Below are positions 24,631-33,554 of a stretch of DNA of 51,395 nucleotides, piece by piece. Each line of letters opens with the position of its first letter. The stretch's first letter is position 1. Below the pieces are notes generated by a model that was not told where the DNA came from, did no database searches, and saw only the letters and a list, made by a program, of their open reading frames with translations. A program made the translations under genes and the position numbers. Source of the stretch: an uncultured Pseudomonadota bacterium (GTDB lineage: Bacteria; Myxococcota_A; UBA796; SXON01); NCBI GenBank assembly GCA_903875225.1, contig CAIQVJ010000067.1, forward strand, positions 1-51,395, written 5' to 3'.

Positions 24631-25422
24631 CTACACCATCTCGATGTCCAGCACGTCCACGACGAGCGCAGTCGCGTCGTCGGTGCCTTTTCGAAGGTCG
24701 ACCTCGTTGATGATGGCCTGCGCGGCGTGCTGCGGCGAGGAGCCGATCGCCCACCACGTCTCGCGCAGCTCCTCCACCGGCACGACCTCGGTCACGCCGT
24801 CGGTCACGAGCAGGAAGAGGTCTCCCGCGAACAGGTCGTCCTGCCAGATCTGAAGGACCTTCCCGATCTCCGGGCCCATGCCCATGTACGCGCCGAGGGC
24901 GCGACCCCCGCGGTGCTCCTCGGTGATGCGCATCGTCTCGCCGTGCCGGACCCGGTACACCTGCGAGTCGCCGACGTGCACCACGTAGGCCTTTCCGTAC
25001 GCCAGCCACAACATCGAGAGGGTACAGGCGGACAAGCCCTTCCCGCCCGCCCGCAGCTCCCAGTCGATCTCGATCACGAGCTCCCGGAGGCTGTCCACGT
25101 GGGGGCGCCGCTGGAAGAACGAGTCCATCCGCGAGACGGTGAGCTCCGCGGCCTCGCGGCCTCGCGGCACCGTGCTGACCCCGTCGCAGATCACGAACAG
25201 GCTCCCGAGGCGCGTCGCCGCCACGTACGGATGCTCGCAATCGAGGATGCGGTACCGATCCTCGTTGCGGCGGTGTCGTGGGCTGCGCCGCGTCGCCGCG
25301 GCGGCCGAGGTGAGGGGCAGCGTCCGTCGGGGAAAGTTCGCAGGCAGGGCTGGCGCGTCCACGACGGTACGCACCGCCCCTTCGGGTGGCAGGGTCGCAG
25401 CCTGGGGGATCCTCCGTGCCAC
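24631..25422 (-). CDS. PP2C-family Ser/Thr protein phosphatase
   Basis: The protein shows the PP2C metal-site motifs in order: RRNEDRY, FVICDGVST, GDSQVYRV, LFLLVTDGVTE and GTDDATALVV. It removes phosphate from Ser/Thr in Mn/Mg-dependent fashion and probably opposes a Ser/Thr kinase, which are abundant in myxobacteria; no kinase is seen in the window. The start is uncertain: the GTG at 25422, directly after the upstream stop, was chosen. A TTG at 25467 and a later GTG near 25374 are alternatives. It lies 45 nt upstream of the ferredoxin gene. Confidence 0.8.
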   Translation of the reverse strand: MARRIPQAATLPPEGAVRTVVDAPALPANFPRRTLPLTSAAAATRRSPRHRRNEDRYRILDCEHPYVAATRLGSLFVICDGVSTVPRGREAAELTVSRMDSFFQRRPHVDSLRELVIEIDWELRAGGKGLSACTLSMLWLAYGKAYVVHVGDSQVYRVRHGETMRITEEHRGGRALGAYMGMGPEIGKVLQIWQDDLFAGDLFLLVTDGVTEVVPVEELRETWWAIGSSPQHAAQAIINEVDLRKGTDDATALVVDVLDIEMV

Positions 25423-25423
25423 G

Positions 25424-26719
25424 TCAGACGGGGCGACGACGGGCGAGCTGTACGATGCCGAGCGCAACCAGCGCGACGGCCATGCTGCTGCCTGCGTCCG
25501 GCGCGCTGGCGCACCCGCAGGAGCTCGTCGCCTTCACGGTGGTGTCTCCCGTGTCCCAGCCCACGTCGGTCCCCGTGTCGGGCGGGAGCGTGCCGTTGGC
25601 GGTGAGCGGGATGCGGAGCTCCGGCGTGCCGGGGTCGTTGCTCGCCAGCACGAGCACGGCTGCTTGCGGGCCGTCCAGGGTGGGGGCGAAGGTCACCACC
25701 ACGCCGTCCTCGGTGGCCGGCTGTGCGTCGAAGGTCTCCGGGTACACGGTGAAGTCGCCGCTGCCCTCGATCGTGGCCTGGCCGTACACGGAGAGGCTCC
25801 CGTCGTTTCCGATCGGCACCTGCAGGTTGGTGATCTGCCCCACCTCCACGTCGCCCATGTCGGCCTGATCCAGACCAGGGGCGATGAGCGGGAGGGGGAA
25901 GATCTCCTGCACCGCCGGGAAGTCCTGCAGGAAGCTGTCGGTGAGGATGTTGATCGGGACGTCGAACTCGACCACGGTGAAGCAGCCGAACACGGAGGCG
26001 CAGGCCTCGATCGAGGGGGTGAGCACCAGGTCGAGGGTTGCGTCCCATCCCCCGGTGTAGGTGGTGTCCACCAGGTAGTCCCCGACCGGCTCGTAGGTCA
26101 CCGTGGCGACGGAGTTCTCGGTGGTGGTGATCGCATCGTTGGTCTGGAGCTGCTCCCCGGAGAAGCCGACGGTCACGAGCGTGGACATGTCGGCGTTGAA
26201 CGTAAGGTCCAGCCCGACGAAGATCGAGTACGTGTAGGAGATGAGGCTCGTGTTGTTGCCGGGGTCCGCTATCTCCACCCGGGGCTCCGCCGAGCCGTCG
26301 AGCACGAAGGGATCGAAGAACCGCATCCCATCGAACGAGAGCGTGCGCCGGTCGATCTCGAAGGTGCCGTAGTAGCCCCAGTCCGAAAGGTCCACCTGCA
26401 CGGTGGTGACGGCGTCGAGCGAGGCGTCGAGCAGGAAGATGCCGCTGCCCGGATCGCCGGTGAACTGCAGCATCAGCGCGTCCGGCCAGGACATCGCCGA
26501 GGTGCCCTGCATGGACACGTCCGCACCCCCGTTGGCCTGGATCTCGAACTGCACGGCGAGCGGGGAGCCAGACGGCACGTAGCCGGTGGAGAAGTTCGCG
26601 TTGGTGAACACCTGGGCCGTATCGGCCAGATCGACGGGCTGTGGCTCCGAGTCGAACGCCCAGGCGCTCCCCGAGAGGGTGCGTGCCAGGACGAGGAGGG
26701 TGGCGATGGGGATGTTCAT
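25424..26719 (-). CDS. Secreted surface protein with MYXO-CTERM-type tail
   Basis: This 431-residue protein has an N-terminal signal (hydrophobic 5-20, SAWA cleavage region), a long beta-rich body, and a domain near 290-370 resembling the ASPM-SPD2-Hydin Ig-like fold (VEVGQITNLQVPIGNDG, then VLASNDPGTPELRIPL). A short Asp/Thr/Gly linker follows. The C-terminus has CGC, a hydrophobic stretch and ARRRPV, the layout of the MYXO-CTERM sorting signal. In Myxococcus such tails are processed and used for surface anchoring. The start overlaps the stop of the upstream membrane-protein gene by 4 nt. Confidence 0.75.
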   Translation of the reverse strand: MNIPIATLLVLARTLSGSAWAFDSEPQPVDLADTAQVFTNANFSTGYVPSGSPLAVQFEIQANGGADVSMQGTSAMSWPDALMLQFTGDPGSGIFLLDASLDAVTTVQVDLSDWGYYGTFEIDRRTLSFDGMRFFDPFVLDGSAEPRVEIADPGNNTSLISYTYSIFVGLDLTFNADMSTLVTVGFSGEQLQTNDAITTTENSVATVTYEPVGDYLVDTTYTGGWDATLDLVLTPSIEACASVFGCFTVVEFDVPINILTDSFLQDFPAVQEIFPLPLIAPGLDQADMGDVEVGQITNLQVPIGNDGSLSVYGQATIEGSGDFTVYPETFDAQPATEDGVVVTFAPTLDGPQAAVLVLASNDPGTPELRIPLTANGTLPPDTGTDVGWDTGDTTVKATSSCGCASAPDAGSSMAVALVALGIVQLARRRPV

Positions 26720-28602
26720 GGAGCCTGTAGTGTACCTGAACCGGGCGACTGAGGGGCGGTTTGCGGCAGATCAGGGGGGGCACGTACGCCGGTCGACGGG
26801 TCCCCGGCGTCTGGAAACTGCTTTCCCATGCGGGGCCCGGGCAGCGCGCTCACCAATCCAGCGTGCTCGGTGCGCCAGGTGACCCCCTCCTCCTCGGTCG
26901 CGGTGACGGGGGGCACGGTCCAGACGAAGGCCTCCTCCGATCGCTCGGGCGGCCCGCACAGGGCGGTCAGGAAGCCCGCTGGCGCGGCGATCGAGGGGGG
27001 CCCCCCCCCGAAGGTGATCAACAGCTTGTCGAACCCCCGGTCACGCAGGAGCCACAGGTCGCGCCGGTACGGCTCCGGGCTCGACGGAGCGGGCTCCACC
27101 GCGAACGCCTGGAGCATGGGGAGCGGGAGCGCCCAGAGCAGGCCCCCCGGCGACCAGAAGTCCATGCGTTCGATCGGGATGATGTCGAAGCGCCGCCGCA
27201 TCGAGATCTGCGCGGAGATCGCCCGGGAGCGGCCCTCCGGGTCCTTGTTCGCGAGCAGGAGGCTGGGCTCGAACGCACGAAGGTGCAGGAACGGCGTGAC
27301 GTTCAGCACGCCCATCTCGCTGCCGTCCCGGGAGAGGCCTGCGGTGTCGGGCAGCGCGAAGGTCTCGCGCGGCCAGGGGACCAGATCATGGGAGATCATG
27401 TCCAGGCAGGCCACGGGTACGAGCACCCACGTCCAGCGCCAACGGGATGCCGCGGCTGCCGCCGCCGGGAGCGCCATGGCCGAAAGCGCCAGGAACCGGG
27501 CCGGGAAGTTCACGGGCTCGGCGTAGTATCCGAGGTAGGTGTTGAGCCACGCGAGCGGGAGGATGACCCGGCCTCCACCCGGCGGCGCGATGATCGCCCC
27601 ATGCTCCCAGAGCACGGTGCCGAGCGAGAGCACCGCGCCGGTGGCGGCGACGGCGAGCCAGGGCGCGGCGCGCCGTGGCTGGGCCCAGGCTCCGGCGATG
27701 GCGAGCGCGAGGGTGACCAGCCCGAGGTACCGGCCGCCGGTGTACGCGCGCGTCTGGCGGTCGTCCGTCTGCCGCTCTGCGTCCCGCCAGGCCAGAAGCT
27801 GGGAGGGTTCGGCGGCAGCGGCCCGGTAGGTCTCCAGCGGGCGTTTCAGCTTCCACTGCTCGAACGTGACCGTCGACCGGTCCTCGGTCGGGTCGTAGGT
27901 GTGGGCGAAGAGCAGAAAGGGTGCAACGGCGATCAGCGCCGCCGCGACCGCGGTGACGACGTACTTCCCGAGGAGGTCGCCGTTGCGGCGCAGCGTGACC
28001 AGCGCGTGCACGAGCACGCCGATGGCAAGGAAGAAGCCGAGGTAGAAGCATGATAGCACGGCGCCGGCAAGCGCAGCGCCCAGCGCGGCGAACCAGCGCC
28101 AGCGGCGGGTCTGCTGGGCCTCCAGCAGGCACGAGAACCCGAGCGGCAGCCACCACAGCTCACGCAGTTCGCCGACACCCACGTGCAGCGTGAACGCTGC
28201 GAACGCGCTGCACTGGGCGAGCGCCCCGGCCATGAGCGCGCCGCGCATGCGTGCGCTCACGATCTCTCCGAGCCACCCGGAGCAGAGCCCGAGCAGCGTG
28301 AGGTTCAGGAGGGCGAGCAGGTTGGACAGCGTGATGGGCCCCACGGGCAGGATCGCCGCGAAAATGCCGCTGAGCGGCTCGATCGGGTAGAGGTCCATGC
28401 CGTCCGGGAAGCCGACCCAGTTGGTGTGGAGCCCCGAAGCGCCGCTCCACGCCTCCTGGTGCATCCACCACAGGTTCCATACGTGCTTGATCCCGTCGCC
28501 ATCGAGGCTGCCGATCGCACGCTCCGAGATCGCCATCGGCATCGGCCAGGTCAGAAATATCGCCAGCGCCAGCGATTGCAGAAGCAGATAGACCCGGAGC
28601 AC
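26716..28602 (-). CDS. Polytopic membrane protein, possible GT-C-type glycosyltransferase
   Basis: This 628-residue protein has about ten or more membrane segments in the first 430 residues and a soluble C-terminal part. The early loop with Asp-rich LDGDG followed by HVWNLWWMHQ resembles the first periplasmic loop of GT-C glycosyltransferases, where acidic residues are catalytic. The exact family is not recognised. The GTG start at 28602 was chosen because the longer frame runs into the divergent pseudouridine-synthase gene. A TAGGGT hexamer lies 5 nt before it. A G6/C9 homopolymer junction (26995-27009) lies in the coding region and is frameshift-prone. Confidence 0.6.
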   Translation of the reverse strand: MLRVYLLLQSLALAIFLTWPMPMAISERAIGSLDGDGIKHVWNLWWMHQEAWSGASGLHTNWVGFPDGMDLYPIEPLSGIFAAILPVGPITLSNLLALLNLTLLGLCSGWLGEIVSARMRGALMAGALAQCSAFAAFTLHVGVGELRELWWLPLGFSCLLEAQQTRRWRWFAALGAALAGAVLSCFYLGFFLAIGVLVHALVTLRRNGDLLGKYVVTAVAAALIAVAPFLLFAHTYDPTEDRSTVTFEQWKLKRPLETYRAAAAEPSQLLAWRDAERQTDDRQTRAYTGGRYLGLVTLALAIAGAWAQPRRAAPWLAVAATGAVLSLGTVLWEHGAIIAPPGGGRVILPLAWLNTYLGYYAEPVNFPARFLALSAMALPAAAAAASRWRWTWVLVPVACLDMISHDLVPWPRETFALPDTAGLSRDGSEMGVLNVTPFLHLRAFEPSLLLANKDPEGRSRAISAQISMRRRFDIIPIERMDFWSPGGLLWALPLPMLQAFAVEPAPSSPEPYRRDLWLLRDRGFDKLLITFGGGPPSIAAPAGFLTALCGPPERSEEAFVWTVPPVTATEEEGVTWRTEHAGLVSALPGPRMGKQFPDAGDPSTGVRAPPDLPQTAPQSPGSGTLQAP

Positions 28603-28647
28603 ATTGCACCCTAAGCACTCGATGACCGGTATGGGAGGGAGGCGCAG

Positions 28648-29376
28648 ATGAACCCGTCCATCGTCTTCCCACTCGCCAGCGCGGTCGACCCGTGGGTATA
28701 CCTGTGGAAGCCCGCGGGCCTGCCTGTGTTTCCGCCGCACGAAGGGGGTGGGCCGAGCGTCCTTTCCTGGTGGCTCGCCCAGGACGACTGCCCGAGGGAG
28801 GGGTTTCCGGAGGGGTTCGAGGGGGGCATCGCCCATCGGCTCGACACCGCGACGAGCGGCCTTCTGCTCGCCGCCCGCACCCCGGAGGCGCTGTCGGAGC
28901 TGCGCGGGTTGTTCGCCAGCCGTTCCCTACGGAAGTACTACCTGTTCCGCTCGGATGTGGGGCCCGGGCAGGGGGCGGGCACGGTGGAGGTGGCCATCGG
29001 TCACCACCCCAAGAGCCGTCGGCGGATGATCGTGGCCCACCCGCCCCATCGGGCGTGTCGCGGCCGTTGGTACCCGGCGTGGACCCGTTTCACGCCGCTG
29101 TCCGAAGACGACTCCGGCTGCCTCTGGCAGGCCGAGATCCGGACGGGCGTGATGCACCAGATCCGCGTCCACGCCCAGCACGCGGGCATCCCGCTCACGG
29201 GCGATCCGCTGTACGGGTCGGCCGGCGTGTCCCCGGGCCCCGCGGATCCGGCCTCCGGGTTCATGCTGCACCACGCGATGGTGATCTTCCCTGGGGGTGC
29301 TCATTCGCCGGTTGCTCGGTTGCCGAGCGGAGATCTGCCGGCGCTCGCGATAGGAGCGGACGATGGCCTGGTTTGA
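28648..29376 (+). CDS. RluA-family pseudouridine synthase
   Basis: This 242-residue protein has the RluA catalytic motif HRLDTATSG (catalytic Asp) at about 63-71, a preceding KPAGLPVFP segment, and the late HQIRVHAQHAGIPLTGDPLYG motif. It isomerises uridine in rRNA or tRNA; the target position cannot be predicted. No S4 domain is present. GGGAGG precedes the ATG. It is the first gene of a three-gene operon, overlapping the next gene by 14 nt. Confidence 0.85.
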   Translation: MNPSIVFPLASAVDPWVYLWKPAGLPVFPPHEGGGPSVLSWWLAQDDCPREGFPEGFEGGIAHRLDTATSGLLLAARTPEALSELRGLFASRSLRKYYLFRSDVGPGQGAGTVEVAIGHHPKSRRRMIVAHPPHRACRGRWYPAWTRFTPLSEDDSGCLWQAEIRTGVMHQIRVHAQHAGIPLTGDPLYGSAGVSPGPADPASGFMLHHAMVIFPGGAHSPVARLPSGDLPALAIGADDGLV

Positions 29377-30175
29377 TCGGTACCGCGGAGACCTCGAGCC
29401 TCGCGAGGCATTCGACGCGCTGAGCCGTGCGTTCGACAGGAGCGGCCTGGAGGACGTGCTGGGGCGGCTTTGTGGAGCACCTGGACTGCGCAGGTTCGTC
29501 CTGCGGTTCGAGGAGACACGGCGGGGTTTTCGGGTCACGGCGCTCGAGAGCGAGCAGGTCAAGGCCGGGGGCGGCCCCCCTCCGCCCCAGGCCGCGAGCG
29601 CGGCGCTGCCGGACGTCGAGCGGGGCCTCGCCGCGCTGCGGGCGGCGCTCCCCGCCCCCTTCCGCTTCGAACGCGGGGCGATCGGCCTCGTCCGCGACAG
29701 CGAGGGCCCGTTGGACCTCACGGTCCGCCTGGACGAAGACGGCGACGCGTTCCGCCTCGGACAGCTCCGCGAGCCGCGCGGCGCAGGGGTGCCGGTCGAC
29801 GACCCCGCGTACCTCAGGGCGCTGGGCGCGTGGTCCGAGAGGGTGAACCGGGTTCGCGGTGGGTGGAAGTTGTGCGGCCGCGGGCAGACGTTCCAGATCG
29901 AGGGCACCCGTCTCGCGCTCTCGGGCGAGGGCGCCAGCGAGAGCCTCCTCGTGACCGTGCTGGGAACCTGGGACGGGCGGCACGACCGCTTCACGTGGCT
30001 GGTCGAGGCACCCATCGCCGAAGAGGCGCCCTTCGTCCAGGCCGAGCTCACGCTCACGCTGGGACAGGTCACCGAGCTTGTGGCGTTCGCCGCTGCCCGG
30101 CTCGACGCGATCGGGGTGTTCCAGGGGGATGCCGAAGAGAGCGGGATCACCGTCTTCGCGGCCGTGCGGTCATGA
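29363..30175 (+). CDS. Hypothetical protein, 270 aa
   Basis: Unrecognised, probably cytosolic; no signal peptide or membrane segment. It seems to contain two related alpha/beta halves, with strands such as RRFVLRFEETRRGFRVTALE and an Asp-rich DLTVRLDEDGDAF. It lies between, and overlaps, a pseudouridine synthase gene (14 nt) and the phosphatidylserine decarboxylase gene (ATGA), so it is certainly co-translated with them. Confidence 0.65.
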   Translation: MAWFDRYRGDLEPREAFDALSRAFDRSGLEDVLGRLCGAPGLRRFVLRFEETRRGFRVTALESEQVKAGGGPPPPQAASAALPDVERGLAALRAALPAPFRFERGAIGLVRDSEGPLDLTVRLDEDGDAFRLGQLREPRGAGVPVDDPAYLRALGAWSERVNRVRGGWKLCGRGQTFQIEGTRLALSGEGASESLLVTVLGTWDGRHDRFTWLVEAPIAEEAPFVQAELTLTLGQVTELVAFAAARLDAIGVFQGDAEESGITVFAAVRS

Positions 30176-30987
30176 AGGATGCCCTCATCGTCTCGGCGCT
30201 CTCGCTCGTGCCGAAGAACCTCGTCTCGCGGTGGATGGGTGTGTTCGGGCGCACCCGGTTCCCCGCCGTGCTCCAGCGCCTCCTGCTCCGCGCGTACGTC
30301 CGGAAGTATGGACCAGACCTCGACGAATGCGTGGGTGGCATCGACGACTTCGACAGCCTCACCGCCTTCTTCACCCGCGCCCTGCGGCCAGGGGCGCGCC
30401 CCGTGGATGCGCGGCCCGACAGCATCGTCTCTCCGGTCGACGGCGTGTGCTCCGTGGTCGGCACGGTCGAGGGGGGGCGCATTCCCCAGGCTCCTGGCCT
30501 CGACTACGCTGTCGCGGATCTGCTGGGTGGACTTGCGGCGCCCGGTGTTCGCTACGCCGTGTTGTACCTCTCGCCCAGGGACTACCACCGCGTCCACACG
30601 CCCCGCGAGGGCCGTGTCGTCCGGTTTCGCTACGTCCCGGGCCGCCTCTGGCCCGTGTTCCCGGCCGCTGTCCGCCGCATCCCGGAGCTGTTCGCCCGCA
30701 ACGAGCGTCTCGTGTGCTGGCTCGAGACCGACGTGGGGCCCATCGCGGTCGTCATGGTCGGGGCGTTCGGCGTGGGTCGGATTCGCGCGGTGTTCACCGA
30801 CATCATCGCGAACTCGGGCGCCTCGGGGGCCGCGGGGGGGGTGGAGCACGCACTGGACCGCTGCGCTGAGCTCGGGCGGTTCGAGCTTGGGTCCACGGTC
30901 GTGCTCATCTGCCCGTCCACCATCGAATGGGAGATCACCCCCGGCGCCACGGTCCGGCTCGGAACGCGGATCGCCCGAGTCCGGTAG
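30172..30987 (+). CDS. psd: Phosphatidylserine decarboxylase proenzyme
   Basis: Psd converts phosphatidylserine to phosphatidylethanolamine at the inner membrane. The 271-residue proenzyme has the self-cleavage motif LGST, with cleavage expected between G240 and S241 to create the pyruvoyl group. It also has the triad residues D90 (SPVDG) and H142 (DYHRVHTP). An N-terminal hydrophobic/basic segment may bind the membrane. No phosphatidylserine synthase is seen nearby. It ends the operon that begins at 28648. Confidence 0.92.
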   Translation: MKDALIVSALSLVPKNLVSRWMGVFGRTRFPAVLQRLLLRAYVRKYGPDLDECVGGIDDFDSLTAFFTRALRPGARPVDARPDSIVSPVDGVCSVVGTVEGGRIPQAPGLDYAVADLLGGLAAPGVRYAVLYLSPRDYHRVHTPREGRVVRFRYVPGRLWPVFPAAVRRIPELFARNERLVCWLETDVGPIAVVMVGAFGVGRIRAVFTDIIANSGASGAAGGVEHALDRCAELGRFELGSTVVLICPSTIEWEITPGATVRLGTRIARVR

Positions 30988-30997
30988 CCCGGGGGCC

Positions 30998-31495
30998 TCA
31001 CGCCACCGCCAGGACCTCGCCCACCAGCGTGCCATGCGGTCCTTCGACCTCGAACGAGTCGCCCGCCGCGGCGTCGACCAGCGCGGCGCCAAGGGGGGAG
31101 TGCGCGGCGATCACGCGTACGGTCCGCCCCTCCACCACCACCGAGGGCGTCGTCATCGGAGCGATGTAGAGCAACTCTGCACGCTCCCGCATCCGGACCT
31201 CCACCAGCGCCCCCACCTCCGCACGCACACACGGCTGCACCTGAACGACCTCGAGCCAGGAGCGCGCTCGCCGCAGGTCATCCACCCTCGCGGCCTGCCC
31301 CCTCGCGAGGAACGACGCCTCCGTCGCGCGAGTGTCGTACTTGCCCTCCGATCGGCTCTCGTCAGAGGATGCCTCGTCCCGGGCCATCGCGGCCACGCGC
31401 TCCACCGCCGCACACTGCTCGCGCGTCGCGGCGAGGAGTGCAGTCACCACCGCCTTCTTCGCGGGCAGCTCCTGTTCCTGGTTCGGGTGGGTCAT
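30998..31495 (-). CDS. GreA/GreB-like transcription elongation factor
   Basis: This 165-residue protein has an N-terminal helical region that could form the Gre coiled coil and a C-terminal FKBP-like domain with SPLGAALVDAAAGDSFEV, the standard GreA/B C-terminal motif. Gre factors stimulate transcript cleavage in backtracked RNA polymerase. The N-terminal half is Ala-rich and has acidic residues near DEASSDESRSEG, where the tip of the coiled coil would lie. It may be an atypical paralogue that binds polymerase differently. It is convergent with psd (10-nt gap). Confidence 0.7.
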   Translation of the reverse strand: MTHPNQEQELPAKKAVVTALLAATREQCAAVERVAAMARDEASSDESRSEGKYDTRATEASFLARGQAARVDDLRRARSWLEVVQVQPCVRAEVGALVEVRMRERAELLYIAPMTTPSVVVEGRTVRVIAAHSPLGAALVDAAAGDSFEVEGPHGTLVGEVLAVA

Positions 31496-31646
31496 GCCGG
31501 TGCCGGCTGGTCGGGTCGCGCGATCATGCCGGGAGTGTGGGGTGCGCGGGGCTCGATTTCAACCCGGGTACAGAAAGTTGACGATCGCCGAGCGGTGAGT
31601 GCTGGGCCCGGCGATACTCTGCTGCCGCAAACCGCACGGAGAACGC

Positions 31647-32663
31647 ATGACCCTTCTGCTCCTCGCCCTCGTCGCCCCTGCCGAGGCGTCCCCGCAGCTC
31701 GTCTGGTCCTACGACGCCTTCGGCGACTACGTCGCCCCTGCCGATGGCTGGGCCGGCACCTACACTGCCGATCGGTGGGGGGGATTCGACTACGGCGGGC
31801 ACACCTGGGCGTACCCGCTCACGGACGAGGGCTCGGGGGGGTGGTTCGAGAACGCGTCGATCTCCAATTGGATGACGAATCCGGCGGTGCCTGTGCGCGA
31901 CGGCGAGTTCACCTGGGATGCCTACATCACCGACGATGACGGTATCGGGGGCGTGATCGGGCAGGGACCCGACGAGGCCTGGATGGTGCTCCTGTGCGGC
32001 GCGGGTCGGAGCAGCTCCTGCCCGGTGCCTAACCACGTCGGCGACGTCGTGTTGCTCCACATCACCGCGACGAGGGGGGCGGAGGAGCTCGACTTCGTGC
32101 ATGCACCCTACCCCACGGGGGAGGTGTTCGATGTCCACATGTCGTCGAACGATGGCGTGCTGCGCGCATGGTCCGACGCCAGCGGCTGGGATCTCAGCGG
32201 CCCGATCACGGATGGCACGATGATGAGCAACGTTGGGTTCTACGCTTACAATTGTGGCGGAATCACCAACAACTACGCGAATTGTGCGTTCACGCAACCG
32301 CTGCTCTACGCCCTCGACGACGATGGGGACGACATCGTCGACGACCACGACAACTGTGAGGCAACTCCGAACCCGGATCAGGCCGACCGCGACGGCGACG
32401 GCATCGGCGACGCGTGTGACGACTCCACCGACACCGGTGGTGACGCCGACACGGATACCGACACCGACGCGGACACGGACGCCGACTCGGATGCCGACAC
32501 CGACACGGACGCCGATGCCGACGTCGACTCGACCGGCAACCTGGACACGGGCACGGCCATCAAGACCGCGGGTTCGTGCAGCTGCGCTTCGGGCCCGGAG
32601 TCCGGCGTCGCGGGGATGTTCGTGGCGGTCGGCGCCGTGCTGCTCGGGCGCCGGAGGCGCTGA
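31647..32663 (+). CDS. Secreted protein with thrombospondin type-3 repeat, Asp/Thr linker and MYXO-CTERM tail
   Basis: This 338-residue protein has a short signal (cleavage expected after residue 14), a beta-rich N-terminal domain to about 220, Ca-binding thrombospondin type-3-like repeats at 223-258 (DDDGDDIVDDHDNC, then DRDGDGIGDACD), and an Asp/Thr/Ala linker at 261-295. The C-terminal CSC, hydrophobic stretch and RRRR form the MYXO-CTERM layout. Known: type-3 repeats bind calcium and are common in outer-membrane proteins. Inferred: a surface-anchored protein with a calcium-stiffened stalk. A TACTCT at 31615-31620 may be the -10 box. Confidence 0.8.
   Translation: MTLLLLALVAPAEASPQLVWSYDAFGDYVAPADGWAGTYTADRWGGFDYGGHTWAYPLTDEGSGGWFENASISNWMTNPAVPVRDGEFTWDAYITDDDGIGGVIGQGPDEAWMVLLCGAGRSSSCPVPNHVGDVVLLHITATRGAEELDFVHAPYPTGEVFDVHMSSNDGVLRAWSDASGWDLSGPITDGTMMSNVGFYAYNCGGITNNYANCAFTQPLLYALDDDGDDIVDDHDNCEATPNPDQADRDGDGIGDACDDSTDTGGDADTDTDTDADTDADSDADTDTDADADVDSTGNLDTGTAIKTAGSCSCASGPESGVAGMFVAVGAVLLGRRRR
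32427..32531 (+). repeat. GAC-rich degenerate repeat encoding Asp/Thr/Ala linker
   Basis: Codons alternate GAC/GAT with ACC/ACG/GCC/TCG to give a (DTDAD)-like acidic linker between the type-3 repeats and the sorting tail. It matches the protein-level pattern at 11735-11830, but the DNA periods are not identical. Confidence 0.75.
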
Positions 32664-32684
32664 GCCGGTTAGCCGGGAAGGAGC

Positions 32685-33554
32685 ATGTCCTGGCGCACCC
32701 TTCCGCTGATCGCGTTCGACACCGAGACCACGGGGTTCTACCCGGAGACGGGTGACCGGGTGATCGAGTTCGCCGCCGTGGAGTTCGCCCTCCGGCCGGA
32801 TGGATCGGTCGATCGGGTGGACGAGCACCAGTTCCTGATCAACCCCGAGCGCCCGATCCCACGGGATGCGAGCGAGGTCTCCGGGATCAAGGACGAGGAC
32901 GTCGCGCGCGCTCCGGTGTTCGCCGCGCTGGCGGAGAAGATCCACGCGGTGCTCAAGCGCGGCATCACCGTCGCCCACAACTATGCGTTCGACCAGCGGT
33001 TCATGACGAGCGAGTTTTCGCGGTGCAACCTGCGCTGGCCGAACCCTCCCGCGGAGATCGACACGCTCGACCTCTCCCGTCGCCTGTACAGCGAGGCGCG
33101 TGAGCACAATCTGGCCGCGCTCTCCCAGCGGCTCGGGATCGTGCTCACCGGTGCCCACCGCGCCACGAATGACGCACGCGCCTGCGGCGAGGCTTTCCTC
33201 GAGATGGCACGCCGTCACGACGCCCCTGGTGAGCTCGCGGAGATGATCGTCTGGGCCGACGGGATCGGGGACCCGCCGAAGACCGGTCACCTGCTCCGGG
33301 GTGAGGGCGGCGTCGCGTTGTTCGGTACCGGGCGGCTGGTCGGTCAGCCGATCGAGGAGCATCCGGACGAGCTGGGGTGGATGACCATCGCCCGTGAGCG
33401 CGGCGCGGGCGGCTGGCAGATGACCTTTCCGGCGGAGGTGCGAGCCTGGGCCGAGCGGTATCTGCGGGTGCGTGCGTCGGGCCGGAACCCGCAGGGCGCG
33501 AAGGGTTTTGGCCCGCTGGACTGGGGCATCGACCCCCCGGTGGGTGCCTTGTGA
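32685..33554 (+). CDS. DnaQ-like 3'-5' exonuclease
   Basis: This 289-residue protein has the DEDDh exonuclease fold of the DNA polymerase III epsilon family. D12 and E14 lie in FDTETTGF, D103 in HNYAFDQRF, and H158 and D163 in HRATNDARA. The C-terminal 110 residues are an extra domain not seen in plain proofreading subunits. It may be a proofreading or RNA/DNA-trimming nuclease. AAGGAG precedes the ATG. Its stop overlaps the next gene as GTGA. Confidence 0.88.
   Translation: MSWRTLPLIAFDTETTGFYPETGDRVIEFAAVEFALRPDGSVDRVDEHQFLINPERPIPRDASEVSGIKDEDVARAPVFAALAEKIHAVLKRGITVAHNYAFDQRFMTSEFSRCNLRWPNPPAEIDTLDLSRRLYSEAREHNLAALSQRLGIVLTGAHRATNDARACGEAFLEMARRHDAPGELAEMIVWADGIGDPPKTGHLLRGEGGVALFGTGRLVGQPIEEHPDELGWMTIARERGAGGWQMTFPAEVRAWAERYLRVRASGRNPQGAKGFGPLDWGIDPPVGAL

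Noticed and set aside
26995..27009. G6/C9 junction as a frameshift or pseudogene in the membrane-protein gene
   Set aside because: The reading frame continues normally on both sides (FGGGPPSIAA), so no frameshift is needed.
31578..31620. TTGACG and TACTCT as a sigma-70 -35/-10 pair before the gene at 31647
   Set aside because: The spacer is 31 nt, far from 17; only the -10-like element is kept as a possibility.
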